A stretch of 49,594 bases of DNA. It comes from JBNKWA01 sp050299555. GTDB lineage: Bacteria; Pseudomonadota; Alphaproteobacteria; Rhodobacterales; Rhodobacteraceae. How positions within the stretch are numbered: the first letter of the stretch is position 1; each line of letters begins with the position of its first letter. The stretch covers positions 1 through 49,594 of the forward strand of contig JBNKWA010000069.1 of assembly GCA_050299555.1 (NCBI GenBank), written 5' to 3'. The position numbers and the translations under genes are program-made. The notes beneath the pieces were generated by a model. That model searched no databases, was not told the DNA's origin, and saw nothing but the letters and a program-made list of their open reading frames with translations. Shown one piece after another: positions 30,804 through 39,006 of the stretch.

Positions 30804-31618
30804 CGTGCCGGCCCGAAAGGATCGGCGAGGACGCCGTCCAGCGCCGACAGCCAGACCGCCAGGGCGACCGGCGACACCAGCAGCAGCAGCGCGATGGTCA
30901 CGCCGGTGATCGCCGGGGCGCCGACAAAGGCGACCATCAGCTGTGGCATGGCGCGGTTGATGGCACCCAGCGCCACGTTGTAGGCGAGCGCCGCAATGAC
31001 GAAGGGCGCCGCCAGGCTGAAGGCGAGGCCGAAGGCGCGGGCGCCATGCTCGGTGCCCCAGGCCGCCAGCGCCGCGGCCTCGGGCACGGCGCCGGGTGGA
31101 AACAGCGTGTAGGTCTGGGCGATGGAGAGCACCGCCTTGGCCGGCAGGCCGGTGACCAGCGCCAGCGTCAGCGCCCCCAGTACCAGGACGTTGCCGACCG
31201 CCGGGGTCGGGTCGGGGGTGACGCCGACACCGGCGATCTGGGCGATCGAGGTCGACTGTGCGGCGATGCTGCCGGCGATCTGCATCGCCATCACCAGCAG
31301 TCGCACCGACAGACCGAAGGCGAGCCCGATCGCGGTTTCCGCGAGGATCAGCTGGCCCAGGGCCACGGGCTGCTCGGGCAGTGGCGGCACCACCGCCGAG
31401 ACCAGGGGCGCGACCAGGACTGTGAAGGCCAGGGCGACGCCGAGCCGCAGCCGTACCGGGATCAGTTGCTCGCCCAGTCCCGGCAACAGCGCGGTGATCG
31501 CGGCCACCCGGATGAACACCACGAACCCAGGCAGCAGCAGGCTGTCGGCGGCGTCGAGGATGGCCCCGGTCAGGGCAAAGATCGCAGCCGAGGGATCGGC
31601 GATCGCGTCTGGCTCCAT
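30800..31618 (-). CDS. fliR: Flagellar export gate protein FliR
   Basis: A 272-residue membrane protein starting MEPDAIADPSAAIFAL, overlapping the flhA stop by ATGA. Recognisable FliR segments: FVVFIRVAAITALLPGLGEQ, IPVRLRLGVALAFTVL, ETAIGLAFGLSVRLLVMAMQ, IAGSIAAQSTSIAQI and C-terminal NRAMPQLMVAFVGAPAITGV. The reading frame stays open far upstream through flhA, but that part is a shadow. It completes the FliPQR gate. Confidence 0.94.
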   Translation of the reverse strand: MEPDAIADPSAAIFALTGAILDAADSLLLPGFVVFIRVAAITALLPGLGEQLIPVRLRLGVALAFTVLVAPLVSAVVPPLPEQPVALGQLILAETAIGLAFGLSVRLLVMAMQIAGSIAAQSTSIAQIAGVGVTPDPTPAVGNVLVLGALTLALVTGLPAKAVLSIAQTYTLFPPGAVPEAAALAAWGTEHGARAFGLAFSLAAPFVIAALAYNVALGAINRAMPQLMVAFVGAPAITGVTIALLLLVSPVALAVWLSALDGVLADPFGPAR

Positions 31619-33687
31619 CAGGCCACGCCCAGGATCGCCGGCCGGGAGTTGGTGCCGATCTCCTCGAAGGACAGCACCGGGTTGCGGATCCCCTTGGCGG
31701 TCAGGACCGACTGCAGAAAGCGCCGGCGCCGGGTGGTGGTGACGATGGCCGGATAACGCCCGCTTGCCGCGGCGCCGGCAACCTTGTCCGCCACGGCACC
31801 GGCCAGCCGGTTGAACTCTTCTGGCGGCAGGCCGATATCCGACAAGCCGCCTTCCGAGCGGATCTCGTATTTCTGAAAGATCTCCTCCCAGGGTGCCGAA
31901 AGCTGGATCAGCGGCAGCGTGCCGCCGGGCTCCTGCACCTCGGCGACGATCTGGAAGCCGAGCCGGTGGCGCACGTGTTCGGCCAGTGCCTCGGGCTGCT
32001 GGGTGGCGCCGTTGGCCTCGGCGATGGCCTCGAGGATCATCGGCAGGTTGCGCACCGACACCCGCTCCTCCAGCAGCAGGCGCAGGACCGCGTGCAACTG
32101 GTCGAGCGGCACCTTGTCGGGCACGAATTCGTCCAGTACCCGGCGGTTGGCGGCCGCCCGCTGCGGATCGGAGGTGGCGCCGAACTCGTCCATCAGCCGC
32201 CTGAGCGCCCGGCGCGAGAACAGCCGGCCGAAATTCTGCTTCAGAACCTCCAGAAGGTGGGTGGCGATCACCTCGACCGGGGAGACGACCGAGAGGCCGC
32301 TCAACGCTGCCTCCTCCTGCTCGGACTGGTCGATCCAGCGCGCCGGCGCGCCATAGACCGGCTCGGCCACGGTCTCTCCGCCCGGCAGCCCGGCGCCGTC
32401 GGTGTCGGCCAGCAGCATCAGCACCATTTCCCGCCGTACGCGCGACCGGGCGACCTCCACGTCCTGGATACGCACGCAATAGGTGCCGTCGGGAAGGCTG
32501 GCATTGTCGGTCAGCCGGATCTCGGGAATGATGATGCCGTAGCTGCGGGCGATGTGGTTGCGCATGTTGACGATGCGCGCGTCCAGTCCCACCGCGTCGT
32601 CGAGCACGACTGGAACCAGGTCGAGCGCGAACTCCATATGGACCTCGTCCACGTCCAGCATGTCGCCGATGCGCGCCGTCGGCGGCTCGGCGGCCTTGGC
32701 ATCGGCGGGCGGCGCGGCGCTTCGTTTCTTCGCCCCGGCGGTGAGATAGGCCGCGCCGCCCAGCGCCAGGGCGCCGGTCAGGAACGGCAGGAACGGCAGC
32801 CCCGGCAGGAAGGCCAGCAGAGCCAGCAGGCCGGCGACCGTGCCCAGCGCCTTGGGATGGCCGCCGAGCTGGCTGAGCAGCGCCCGGTCGGCCGAGCCCG
32901 CCGCCCCGCCCTTCGACAGCAACAGGCCGGTGCCCAGCGAGATGATCACCGCCGGGATCTGGCTGACCAGCCCGTCGCCGACGGTCAGGATCGAGTAGGT
33001 CTCGAACGCCCGGCCAATGGGCATGTCGTGGATCAGGATGCCGACCGCGAGCCCCACCACCAGGTTCAGCATGGTGATCAGCAGCCCGGCGACGGCGTCG
33101 CCCTTGACGAATTTCGAGGCGCCGTCGAGCGAGCCGAAGAACGTGGTCTCCTCCTGCTCGAGCCTGCGCCGCGCGCTGGCCTCGGCATGGCTGATGGCAC
33201 CCGCCGCCATGTCGCTGTCGATGGCGAGCTGCTTGCCCGGCATGGCGTCCAGGGCAAAGCGCGCGCCAACCTCGGCCATGCGGCCGGCGCCCTTGGTGAT
33301 GACGATGAAGTTGACGATCAGCAGCACCAGGAACACCACCAGCCCCAGCACGATGCTGCCGCCCATGATGAACATGGCAAAGCCCTCGATCACCCCGCCG
33401 GCGGCGTGGGTGCCCCGGTTGCCGTCGGCAATGATCAGCTTGGTCGAGGCGATGTTGAGCGACAGCCGCAGCATCAGCGAGGCCAGCAGCACCGTCGGGA
33501 AGGCGGAAAAATCCAGCGGCCGCTCGATGAACAGCGTGATCGTGAAGATCAGGATCGCCAGCGCAAAGGATGCCGTCAGCCCCAGATCGAGCACGATCGA
33601 GGGCATCGGCAGGATCATCATCACGATGATTCCCATCAGCGCCACCGCCAGCAGCACCGTCGGGTTGCGCACCCCCTGCGCCAGCAT
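31618..33687 (-). CDS. flhA: Flagellar export apparatus protein FlhA
   Basis: A 689-residue FlhA starting MLAQGVRNPTVLLAVALMG, overlapping the sltF stop. Eight membrane helices in the N-terminal half; FHIPEP-type segments include DFSAFPTVLLASLMLRLSLN, GARFALDAMPGKQLAIDSDM and FETYSILTVGDGLVSQIPAV. The C-terminal cytoplasmic domain (from about residue 340) carries DEVHMEFALDLVPVV, VSPVEVIATHLLEVLKQNF. Forms the nonameric export ring that receives chaperone-substrate complexes and conducts protons. Confidence 0.96.
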   Translation of the reverse strand: MLAQGVRNPTVLLAVALMGIIVMMILPMPSIVLDLGLTASFALAILIFTITLFIERPLDFSAFPTVLLASLMLRLSLNIASTKLIIADGNRGTHAAGGVIEGFAMFIMGGSIVLGLVVFLVLLIVNFIVITKGAGRMAEVGARFALDAMPGKQLAIDSDMAAGAISHAEASARRRLEQEETTFFGSLDGASKFVKGDAVAGLLITMLNLVVGLAVGILIHDMPIGRAFETYSILTVGDGLVSQIPAVIISLGTGLLLSKGGAAGSADRALLSQLGGHPKALGTVAGLLALLAFLPGLPFLPFLTGALALGGAAYLTAGAKKRSAAPPADAKAAEPPTARIGDMLDVDEVHMEFALDLVPVVLDDAVGLDARIVNMRNHIARSYGIIIPEIRLTDNASLPDGTYCVRIQDVEVARSRVRREMVLMLLADTDGAGLPGGETVAEPVYGAPARWIDQSEQEEAALSGLSVVSPVEVIATHLLEVLKQNFGRLFSRRALRRLMDEFGATSDPQRAAANRRVLDEFVPDKVPLDQLHAVLRLLLEERVSVRNLPMILEAIAEANGATQQPEALAEHVRHRLGFQIVAEVQEPGGTLPLIQLSAPWEEIFQKYEIRSEGGLSDIGLPPEEFNRLAGAVADKVAGAAASGRYPAIVTTTRRRRFLQSVLTAKGIRNPVLSFEEIGTNSRPAILGVA

Positions 33688-34517
33688 CAGAACAGGCTTC
33701 CGTTGGCGCGCAGCAGAAGCGAGCCGCTGCCGCCGGCCGCCTCGATGCCGGCGACGCTGCCGAACCGGGTGGGCGGCGGCGGCACCCAGGGCTCGCGCGG
33801 CTCGGACGGCGGGTCGTCCTCGGCCACCAGGATCGGCTCCGACCCTGCGGCCAGGCGCGGGTCGTATTCGCCGGGTGCCGGCGGCGGGATGTCCCCACCC
33901 GACAGCGACGCCAGGATGCGGTCGAACCGGGCCCGGTAGCGGTCGGCATATTGCGGGGTTCGCGAGTGGTAGGCGCCGGCGGCGCGCGACCATGACCCGG
34001 TTTCGGCATAGAGGTTGCGCAGGTACTGCGCCGCGTAAAGCGCGTTGCGGGCCGGGTCGAACATCTCCTCGATCGACGAGAAGGCGTTGCCATGCCAGCG
34101 ATAATTGATCTGGAAGCAGCCGACGTCGAAGCTGCGGGCCCCACGGGCGAAATGCTCGTTCACATAGGTCAGCGCCTCGTCAGGTGTGGCGAACCAGACC
34201 CCCTTGCCCTCCATGTTCACGGTCCAGGGCCAGGCGCGACTGCGCCCGTCGATGCGGCGCCCGGTCTCGGTCAGCGAGATGGCGGACAGAACTTCCAGCG
34301 GCACGCCGGTGGCCTGCGCGGCCATGGCGCCGGCCTTGTCGCAGATGGCGGCGATTTCGGCGGTCGAGGCGGGATGATCGGGCGCTATGCCAAGGGCCGC
34401 CGCGCGCGGGGCAGAGAGAATCGCCAGAAGCGCGCATGCCGCCAGCAGGCGGCCCGCGAAAAGGCACCCGGTGGGGCTGCGCCGGCTTCCACGGCGCGCT
34501 CTCGCCAACAACGCCAT
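33687..34517 (-). CDS. sltF: SltF-type flagellar lytic transglycosylase
   Basis: A 276-residue protein from ATG 34517, preceded by GGGAGAA; an ATG nine codons upstream lacks a ribosome site. Signal peptide (LLAACALLAILSAPRAAALG) then an SLT lysozyme-like domain: LSAISLTETGRRIDG with the catalytic Glu, DVGCFQINYRWHG, NALYAAQYLRNLYAETGSWS, AAGAYHSRTPQYADRY. A Pro/Glu-rich C-terminal tail of about 70 residues follows. In Rhodobacter sphaeroides SltF opens peptidoglycan for the rod and is guided by the rod-scaffold FlgJ. The match in context (short FlgJ without muramidase) supports this name. It leads the sltF-flhA-fliR-flhB-fliJ-like operon. Confidence 0.85.
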   Translation of the reverse strand: MALLARARRGSRRSPTGCLFAGRLLAACALLAILSAPRAAALGIAPDHPASTAEIAAICDKAGAMAAQATGVPLEVLSAISLTETGRRIDGRSRAWPWTVNMEGKGVWFATPDEALTYVNEHFARGARSFDVGCFQINYRWHGNAFSSIEEMFDPARNALYAAQYLRNLYAETGSWSRAAGAYHSRTPQYADRYRARFDRILASLSGGDIPPPAPGEYDPRLAAGSEPILVAEDDPPSEPREPWVPPPPTRFGSVAGIEAAGGSGSLLLRANGSLF

Positions 34518-34609
34518 GCAAGGATTCTCCCGGGCGCACTGCATTCACACGCCGCAAGGATTATCCGGCCGGCATTACCAGAGGGTAAGCGCCGCCCTGG
34601 CCCCGCAAC

Positions 34610-35641
34610 TCAGCCGCGGATCGCCTTCAGCATCACGTCCACGTTGCCGGGGTCGGCCTCGGGGGTGATGCCATGGCCAAGGTTGAAGATGTGCGGGCCG
34701 CCCGAGAAGGCTTCCACGCAGGCCCGCGCCGCCCGGGTCAGGGCATCGCCGCCGGCGACCAGCAGCATGGGGTCGAGGTTGCCCTGCATGCAGGTCTGCG
34801 GCTGCAGCACATCGGCTGCCCAAGCCGGATCGACGCCGGTGTCGAGCGCCAGCCCCTCGACGCCGGTCTCCGCCGCAAAGGCTTCGGCCTTCTCGCCGGC
34901 CTGGCGCGGGAACCCGATCACCGGCACGCCGGGGTGGTCGGCTCGCAGCTGGCCGATGATCGCCTTCGCCGGCTCGATCGCATAGCGCTGGAACAGCGGC
35001 CCCGGCAGCGCACCGGCCCAGGAATCGAACAGCATCACCACCTCGGCGCCGGCCTCGATCTGGGCGTTCAGATAACCCGCCGTGGCCCCGACCAGCCGCG
35101 CGATCAGCGCATCGAACGTGTCCGGATCGCCATACATCAGCCGCTTGGCGGCCTCGTGATCGCGGCTGCCGCGGCCGGCGATCATATAGGTGGCCACCGT
35201 CCAGGGCGCCCCGGCAAAGCCGATCAGCGTCGTCTCCCGCGGCAGCGACTCGCTCAGCAGCCGCACCGTCTGATAGACCGGCGCGAGGTGGTCGTGGATG
35301 TCGTCCGCCCGCTTCAGCCGGCCCAGATCGGCGGCCGAGGTCACCGTCGACAGCCGCGGGCCCTCGCCCTCGACGAACCACAGCTCCGACCCCAGCGCTT
35401 GCGGCACCAGAAGGATGTCGGCAAACAGGATCGCCGCGTCGAAGCCATAGCGGCGGATCGGCTGCAGCGTCACCTCGGCGGCAAGCTCGGGCGTGTAGCA
35501 GAGGTCGAGAAAGCTGCCCGCCTTTTCGCGCGTGGCCCGGTATTCCGGCAGATACCGCCCGGCCTGCCGCATCATCCAGACCGGCGGCACGGCCTGCGCC
35601 TCGCCCGCCAGTGCGCGCAGTATTGTCTTTTCGCTGGCCAT
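34610..35641 (-). CDS. hemE: Uroporphyrinogen decarboxylase HemE
   Basis: A 343-residue HemE starting MASEKTILRALAGEAQAVP. Signature PPVWMMRQAGRYLPEYRATR at about residue 17; TLIGFAGAPWTVATYMIAGR and ILFADILLVPQALG are also family-typical. It converts uroporphyrinogen III to coproporphyrinogen III, in heme and, where present, bacteriochlorophyll synthesis. It is transcribed divergently from a secreted Asp-box protein gene; hemC lies beyond that gene. Confidence 0.96.
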   Translation of the reverse strand: MASEKTILRALAGEAQAVPPVWMMRQAGRYLPEYRATREKAGSFLDLCYTPELAAEVTLQPIRRYGFDAAILFADILLVPQALGSELWFVEGEGPRLSTVTSAADLGRLKRADDIHDHLAPVYQTVRLLSESLPRETTLIGFAGAPWTVATYMIAGRGSRDHEAAKRLMYGDPDTFDALIARLVGATAGYLNAQIEAGAEVVMLFDSWAGALPGPLFQRYAIEPAKAIIGQLRADHPGVPVIGFPRQAGEKAEAFAAETGVEGLALDTGVDPAWAADVLQPQTCMQGNLDPMLLVAGGDALTRAARACVEAFSGGPHIFNLGHGITPEADPGNVDVMLKAIRG

Positions 35642-35844
35642 TGAGCCGCCCCTGCATCGTGGTTCCGCCTGAGTTCGGGCGAACTTAGACAGCGCCCGGC
35701 GGCAACGGAAGTCGCAATGGAGCGGAAACGCGGTGCGCATCGGTGGACGCGTGGTATCATCGGTTGAGTCGCGCGGCGGACCGGTCCCGCAGGGGTGTTG
35801 GGCACGGTTCGACGACGCGGCGTATTCAACAAAGGGGGATGGTC

Positions 35845-37422
35845 ATGCGGTATCAGTGTCTTGTCCGTATCGGTTCGTCGTGCCTGTCGTCCGCGGTTGT
35901 TGCCGCGGCGCTTGCCTTGTCCGTCGGCGGTGCATCTGCCCAGCCGGTCGTCATCAGTGGCCTGTCGACCAATCCGGACGGCGGCGACGACACCGATCCG
36001 CTCGCCGTCTCGGCGTGCAACGGAGCGCCGCAGACCGGCGTGGTCTACCGCAACAGCGAGACCGAGCCCTATCTGGCGGTCAATCCGGTCGATCCGGACA
36101 ACATGATCGCCGGCTGGCATCAGGATCGCTGGTCGACCGGCGGCGGGCAGAGCCTCGGCGTTGCCTACACCGTCGATGGCGGCGCCAGCTGGGCCAAGGT
36201 CATCCTGCCCTTCACCCGCTGCTCGGGCGGCACCGGCAAGACCGGCGCCTACGAGAGGGCCTCCGATCCCTGGATCAGCTTCTCGCCCGACGGCACGGCG
36301 CATTACATGGCGCTCTCCTTCGATGATTCGGTCAGCGAGAACGCGCTGCTCGAGTCGGTCTCCGAAGACGGTGGCGCCACCTGGTCGACGCCGGTCGTCA
36401 TCAAGCGCTCGCCGGCCCAGGACGGTACGGCCAGGTCGATCTTCAACGACAAGAACTCGCTGACCGCCGATCCCAGCGAGCGCAACGACCCCAGCGACCC
36501 CGACCTCGTCTACGCCACGTGGACGCTGTTCCGCACCGGCGTGACCAGCCTGATGGTGGCGCGCTCCACCAATGGCGGCGAGACCTGGGGTCCCGCCATC
36601 CCGATCGCCACCTACGGCACCACCGCGCCGGCCGAGATCGCCTTCTTCCGCCAGGGCGCCCAGATCGTGGTGCTGCCCGACGGCACGCTGGTGGACGCGT
36701 TCTTCCGGATCCTGTTCAACCAGCAGACCTTTGCGGTCACCTACGAGCAGGCGCTGTTCCGGTCGACCGACCAGGGCAAGCACTGGGAGCGGATGGATAT
36801 CGCCGCCTCCGAGTTCAACGCCGTCTTCGCACAGGACCCCGAGCTGAGCATCCCGGTGCGCGATGCCGGCGAGATCCCCGACATCGCTGTCGGCCCCGAC
36901 GGGTCGCTCTACCTCGTCTGGCAGGACGCCAACGCCAACAGTGCCGGACTGGCGGGGGTCTACATTTCCCGCTCGACCGATGGCGGGTTCACCTGGTCCG
37001 CGCCGGTCGTCGCCAATCCCAACTCGCCCTTCGACGACGTGCAGACCTTCCTGCCGGCCGTCGCGGTGAACGATTCGGGCTTCGTCGGCGTGCTCTTCTA
37101 CGACTTCCGCAACGATACGCTCGGCGATGACCCGCTCAGCACCGACGTGTGGCTGTCGGTCTTCTCGCCGGATCTCACCTTCATCGACGAGCATCGGCTG
37201 ACACCCGACTCGTTCGATCTGCGGCAGGCTCCGCTGGCCGGCGGGCGCGGCTACTTCCCGGGCGACTATGTCGGGCTCGACACTGCCGGCGACGATTTCG
37301 TGGCCGCCTTCACGGTGACCAACGACCTCGGCCTGCCGGTGGACTTCCCGCAGAACAACAACGGCGTCTTCGTGGATTCCAACAACCGCAACGACATCGT
37401 CTTCACGCGCACCAGCCCGTGA
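35845..37422 (+). CDS. Secreted Asp-box (BNR/sialidase-like) beta-propeller protein
   Basis: A 525-residue protein; ATG 35845 is chosen because AAAGGGGG lies at proper spacing, whereas ATG 35839 is too close. A signal peptide ends near ASA-QP (about residue 32). At least five Asp-box motifs are seen: TVDGGASW, SEDGGATW, STNGGETW, STDQGKHW and STDGGFTW, marking a six-bladed propeller of the sialidase superfamily. The Arg triad of true sialidases could not be confirmed, so substrate is unknown. It sits between divergent hemE and hemC without obvious link to tetrapyrrole synthesis. A strong stem-loop follows its stop. Confidence 0.82.
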   Translation: MRYQCLVRIGSSCLSSAVVAAALALSVGGASAQPVVISGLSTNPDGGDDTDPLAVSACNGAPQTGVVYRNSETEPYLAVNPVDPDNMIAGWHQDRWSTGGGQSLGVAYTVDGGASWAKVILPFTRCSGGTGKTGAYERASDPWISFSPDGTAHYMALSFDDSVSENALLESVSEDGGATWSTPVVIKRSPAQDGTARSIFNDKNSLTADPSERNDPSDPDLVYATWTLFRTGVTSLMVARSTNGGETWGPAIPIATYGTTAPAEIAFFRQGAQIVVLPDGTLVDAFFRILFNQQTFAVTYEQALFRSTDQGKHWERMDIAASEFNAVFAQDPELSIPVRDAGEIPDIAVGPDGSLYLVWQDANANSAGLAGVYISRSTDGGFTWSAPVVANPNSPFDDVQTFLPAVAVNDSGFVGVLFYDFRNDTLGDDPLSTDVWLSVFSPDLTFIDEHRLTPDSFDLRQAPLAGGRGYFPGDYVGLDTAGDDFVAAFTVTNDLGLPVDFPQNNNGVFVDSNNRNDIVFTRTSP

Positions 37423-37433
37423 CGCAAAGACAC

Positions 37434-37458
37434 GCGGGCGCCGATTGCAGGCGCCCGC
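37434..37458 (+). terminator. Stem-loop after the Asp-box gene
   Basis: GCGGGCGCC-GATTGCA-GGCGCCCGC, a perfect 9-bp GC stem with a 7-nt loop starting 12 bp after the stop. No U-run. It probably limits readthrough into hemC. Confidence 0.55.
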
Positions 37459-37480
37459 GCCCCCGGCTAGGGTCCCGGCG

Positions 37481-38431
37481 ATGCCAGCGATCCAGTCACA
37501 CCCGCCCTCGCCGGACCGGCCCTTCCGCATCGGCACCCGCGGCTCGCCGCTGGCGCTGGCGCAGGCGCACGAGACCCGCAGCCGCCTGATGGCGGCACAC
37601 GGCCTGCCCGAGGCCGCCTTCGCCGTCACCGTGATCCAGACCACCGGCGACAGGGTGCAGGACCGGCCGCTGTCGGCCATCGGCGGCAAGGGCCTATTCA
37701 CCAAGGAGATCGAGGCGGCGCTGGCCGCCGGGGCGATCGACATCGCCGTGCACTCGATGAAGGACGTGCCCACGGTGCTGCCGGAGGGCATGGAGATCGT
37801 CGCCTACCTGCCGCGCGAGGACGTGCGCGACGCCTTCGTCTCGCCCCGCCACGGCGGCATCGCGGCGCTGCCGGCGGGTACCGTCGTGGGCACCTCGTCG
37901 CTGCGTCGCCGGGCGCAACTGCTCAACCGCCGGCCCGACCTGCAGGTGGTGGAGTTTCGCGGCAACGTCCAGACCCGGCTGCGCAAGCTCTCCGAAGGCG
38001 TCGCCGCGGCGACGTTCCTGGCCATGGCCGGGCTGAACCGGCTCGGCACCGCGGATGTTCCGGCAACCCCGATCGAGCCCGACGAGATGCTGCCCGCCGT
38101 GGCCCAGGGGGCCATCGGCATCGAGGCCCGCAGCGACGACCCTGTCGCCGGCGCACTCCTCGCCGCGATCGACCACGGCCCGACCCGCCTGCGCCTGGCG
38201 GCAGAGCGCGCCTTTCTCGCCGGGCTCGACGGCTCCTGCCAGACGCCGATCGCCGGGCTGGCCGAACTCGACGGCGACCGGCTCGCCTTCCGCGGCGAGA
38301 TCGTCACCCCGGACGGGCGCACGGCGCACCGCAAGGCGCTGCGGGGGCTCGCCTCGGACGCGGCCGCCCTCGGCCGCGACGCGGCTGCCGAGCTTCGCGC
38401 CAGGGGCGGTCCGGATTTCTTTGTCGGATAG
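37481..38431 (+). CDS. hemC: Hydroxymethylbilane synthase (porphobilinogen deaminase) HemC
   Basis: A 316-residue HemC, start MPAIQSHPPSPDRPFRIGTR (an in-frame ATG at 37445 would add 12 residues). Motifs: RIGTRGSPLALAQAHETRSR, IGGKGLFTKEIEAALAAGAI, GTSSLRRRAQLLNRRPDLQV, and the dipyrromethane-cofactor Cys in AGLDGSCQTPIAGLA. Polymerises four porphobilinogens. Upstream of hemC the stem-loop at 37434 overlaps the likely promoter zone. Confidence 0.96.
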   Translation: MPAIQSHPPSPDRPFRIGTRGSPLALAQAHETRSRLMAAHGLPEAAFAVTVIQTTGDRVQDRPLSAIGGKGLFTKEIEAALAAGAIDIAVHSMKDVPTVLPEGMEIVAYLPREDVRDAFVSPRHGGIAALPAGTVVGTSSLRRRAQLLNRRPDLQVVEFRGNVQTRLRKLSEGVAAATFLAMAGLNRLGTADVPATPIEPDEMLPAVAQGAIGIEARSDDPVAGALLAAIDHGPTRLRLAAERAFLAGLDGSCQTPIAGLAELDGDRLAFRGEIVTPDGRTAHRKALRGLASDAAALGRDAAAELRARGGPDFFVG

Positions 38432-38509
38432 GAAATCCGTGCTACCCTAAGGCGTTGTACCTCGGCGGGGTGGCCGGGGCCTCGATCCGCAATGACATTG
38501 GGGGATGTC

Positions 38510-38794
38510 ATGACGCTTGTAATGGAAGTGCCCGAGACGACCCATGCCGACCTGTCGGTGCAGGTGGTCCATACCAAGGCGGTCGCCGACCTTCTGGTCT
38601 GCCGCAGCGACACGCCGTTCCCGGCCCAGAAGAACGAGGCGGTCTGGTGCTTCGTGCCGAACTATCGCCACAGCACCCGGACGGTCCACTTCACCTCGGA
38701 CCCCGGCGCAGCCCAGCTGCGCATCTGCTACGTCAACGGGCCGACGCTGGCCGGCTGGCTCAGGAACCACCCGCTGAAAGGCCACCTCTCCTGA
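38510..38794 (+). CDS. Small conserved protein, DUF6150-like
   Basis: A 94-residue soluble protein from ATG 38510, preceded by TTGGGGGA; an upstream ATG (38492) has no ribosome site. VQVVHTKAVADLLVCRSDTP, VWCFVPNYRHSTRTVHFTSD and LRICYVNGPTLAGW resemble the DUF6150 pattern, from memory. Function unknown. It lies between hemC and hemA on the same strand; a 14-bp palindrome (CGGACCATGGTCCG, 38808-38821) follows the stop. Confidence 0.6.
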   Translation: MTLVMEVPETTHADLSVQVVHTKAVADLLVCRSDTPFPAQKNEAVWCFVPNYRHSTRTVHFTSDPGAAQLRICYVNGPTLAGWLRNHPLKGHLS

Positions 38795-38858
38795 CTTTGG
38801 CCGCTGCCGGACCATGGTCCGTTGGTCGTGGTTGCCTTGCCACGCGGTTTTGCAAAAC

Positions 38859-38872
38859 GTGACAAAGATCAA
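38859..38872 (+). promoter_or_regulatory. FNR/FnrL-like box upstream of hemA
   Basis: GTGAC-AAAG-ATCAA against the FNR consensus TTGAT-N4-ATCAA, eight of ten bases. It is 135 bp before the hemA start. FnrL control of hemA under low oxygen is known in Rhodobacter; here it is inferred from the motif. Confidence 0.55.
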
Positions 38873-39006
38873 GGCGCAAGCGATTCTCGTGAGCTAATGG
38901 GGCATGATGCGGCCAGTCCGCGCAGGCGGTGATTTGCACTTGCACCGGCGGCGTGGCGGCCCGTAAACGGGAATGGCCGCGAACGAAAACGGCAGCAGGG
39001 GTTGGA

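Noticed and set aside
30800..34144. Very long minus-strand frame (1114 codons) spanning fliR and flhA
   Set aside because: Only the last 272 codons encode FliR; the rest is a high-GC shadow of flhA in another frame.
35845..37422. Calling the Asp-box protein a true exo-alpha-sialidase
   Set aside because: Asp boxes define the propeller fold only; the catalytic Arg triad and Tyr/Glu pair could not be confirmed by eye.
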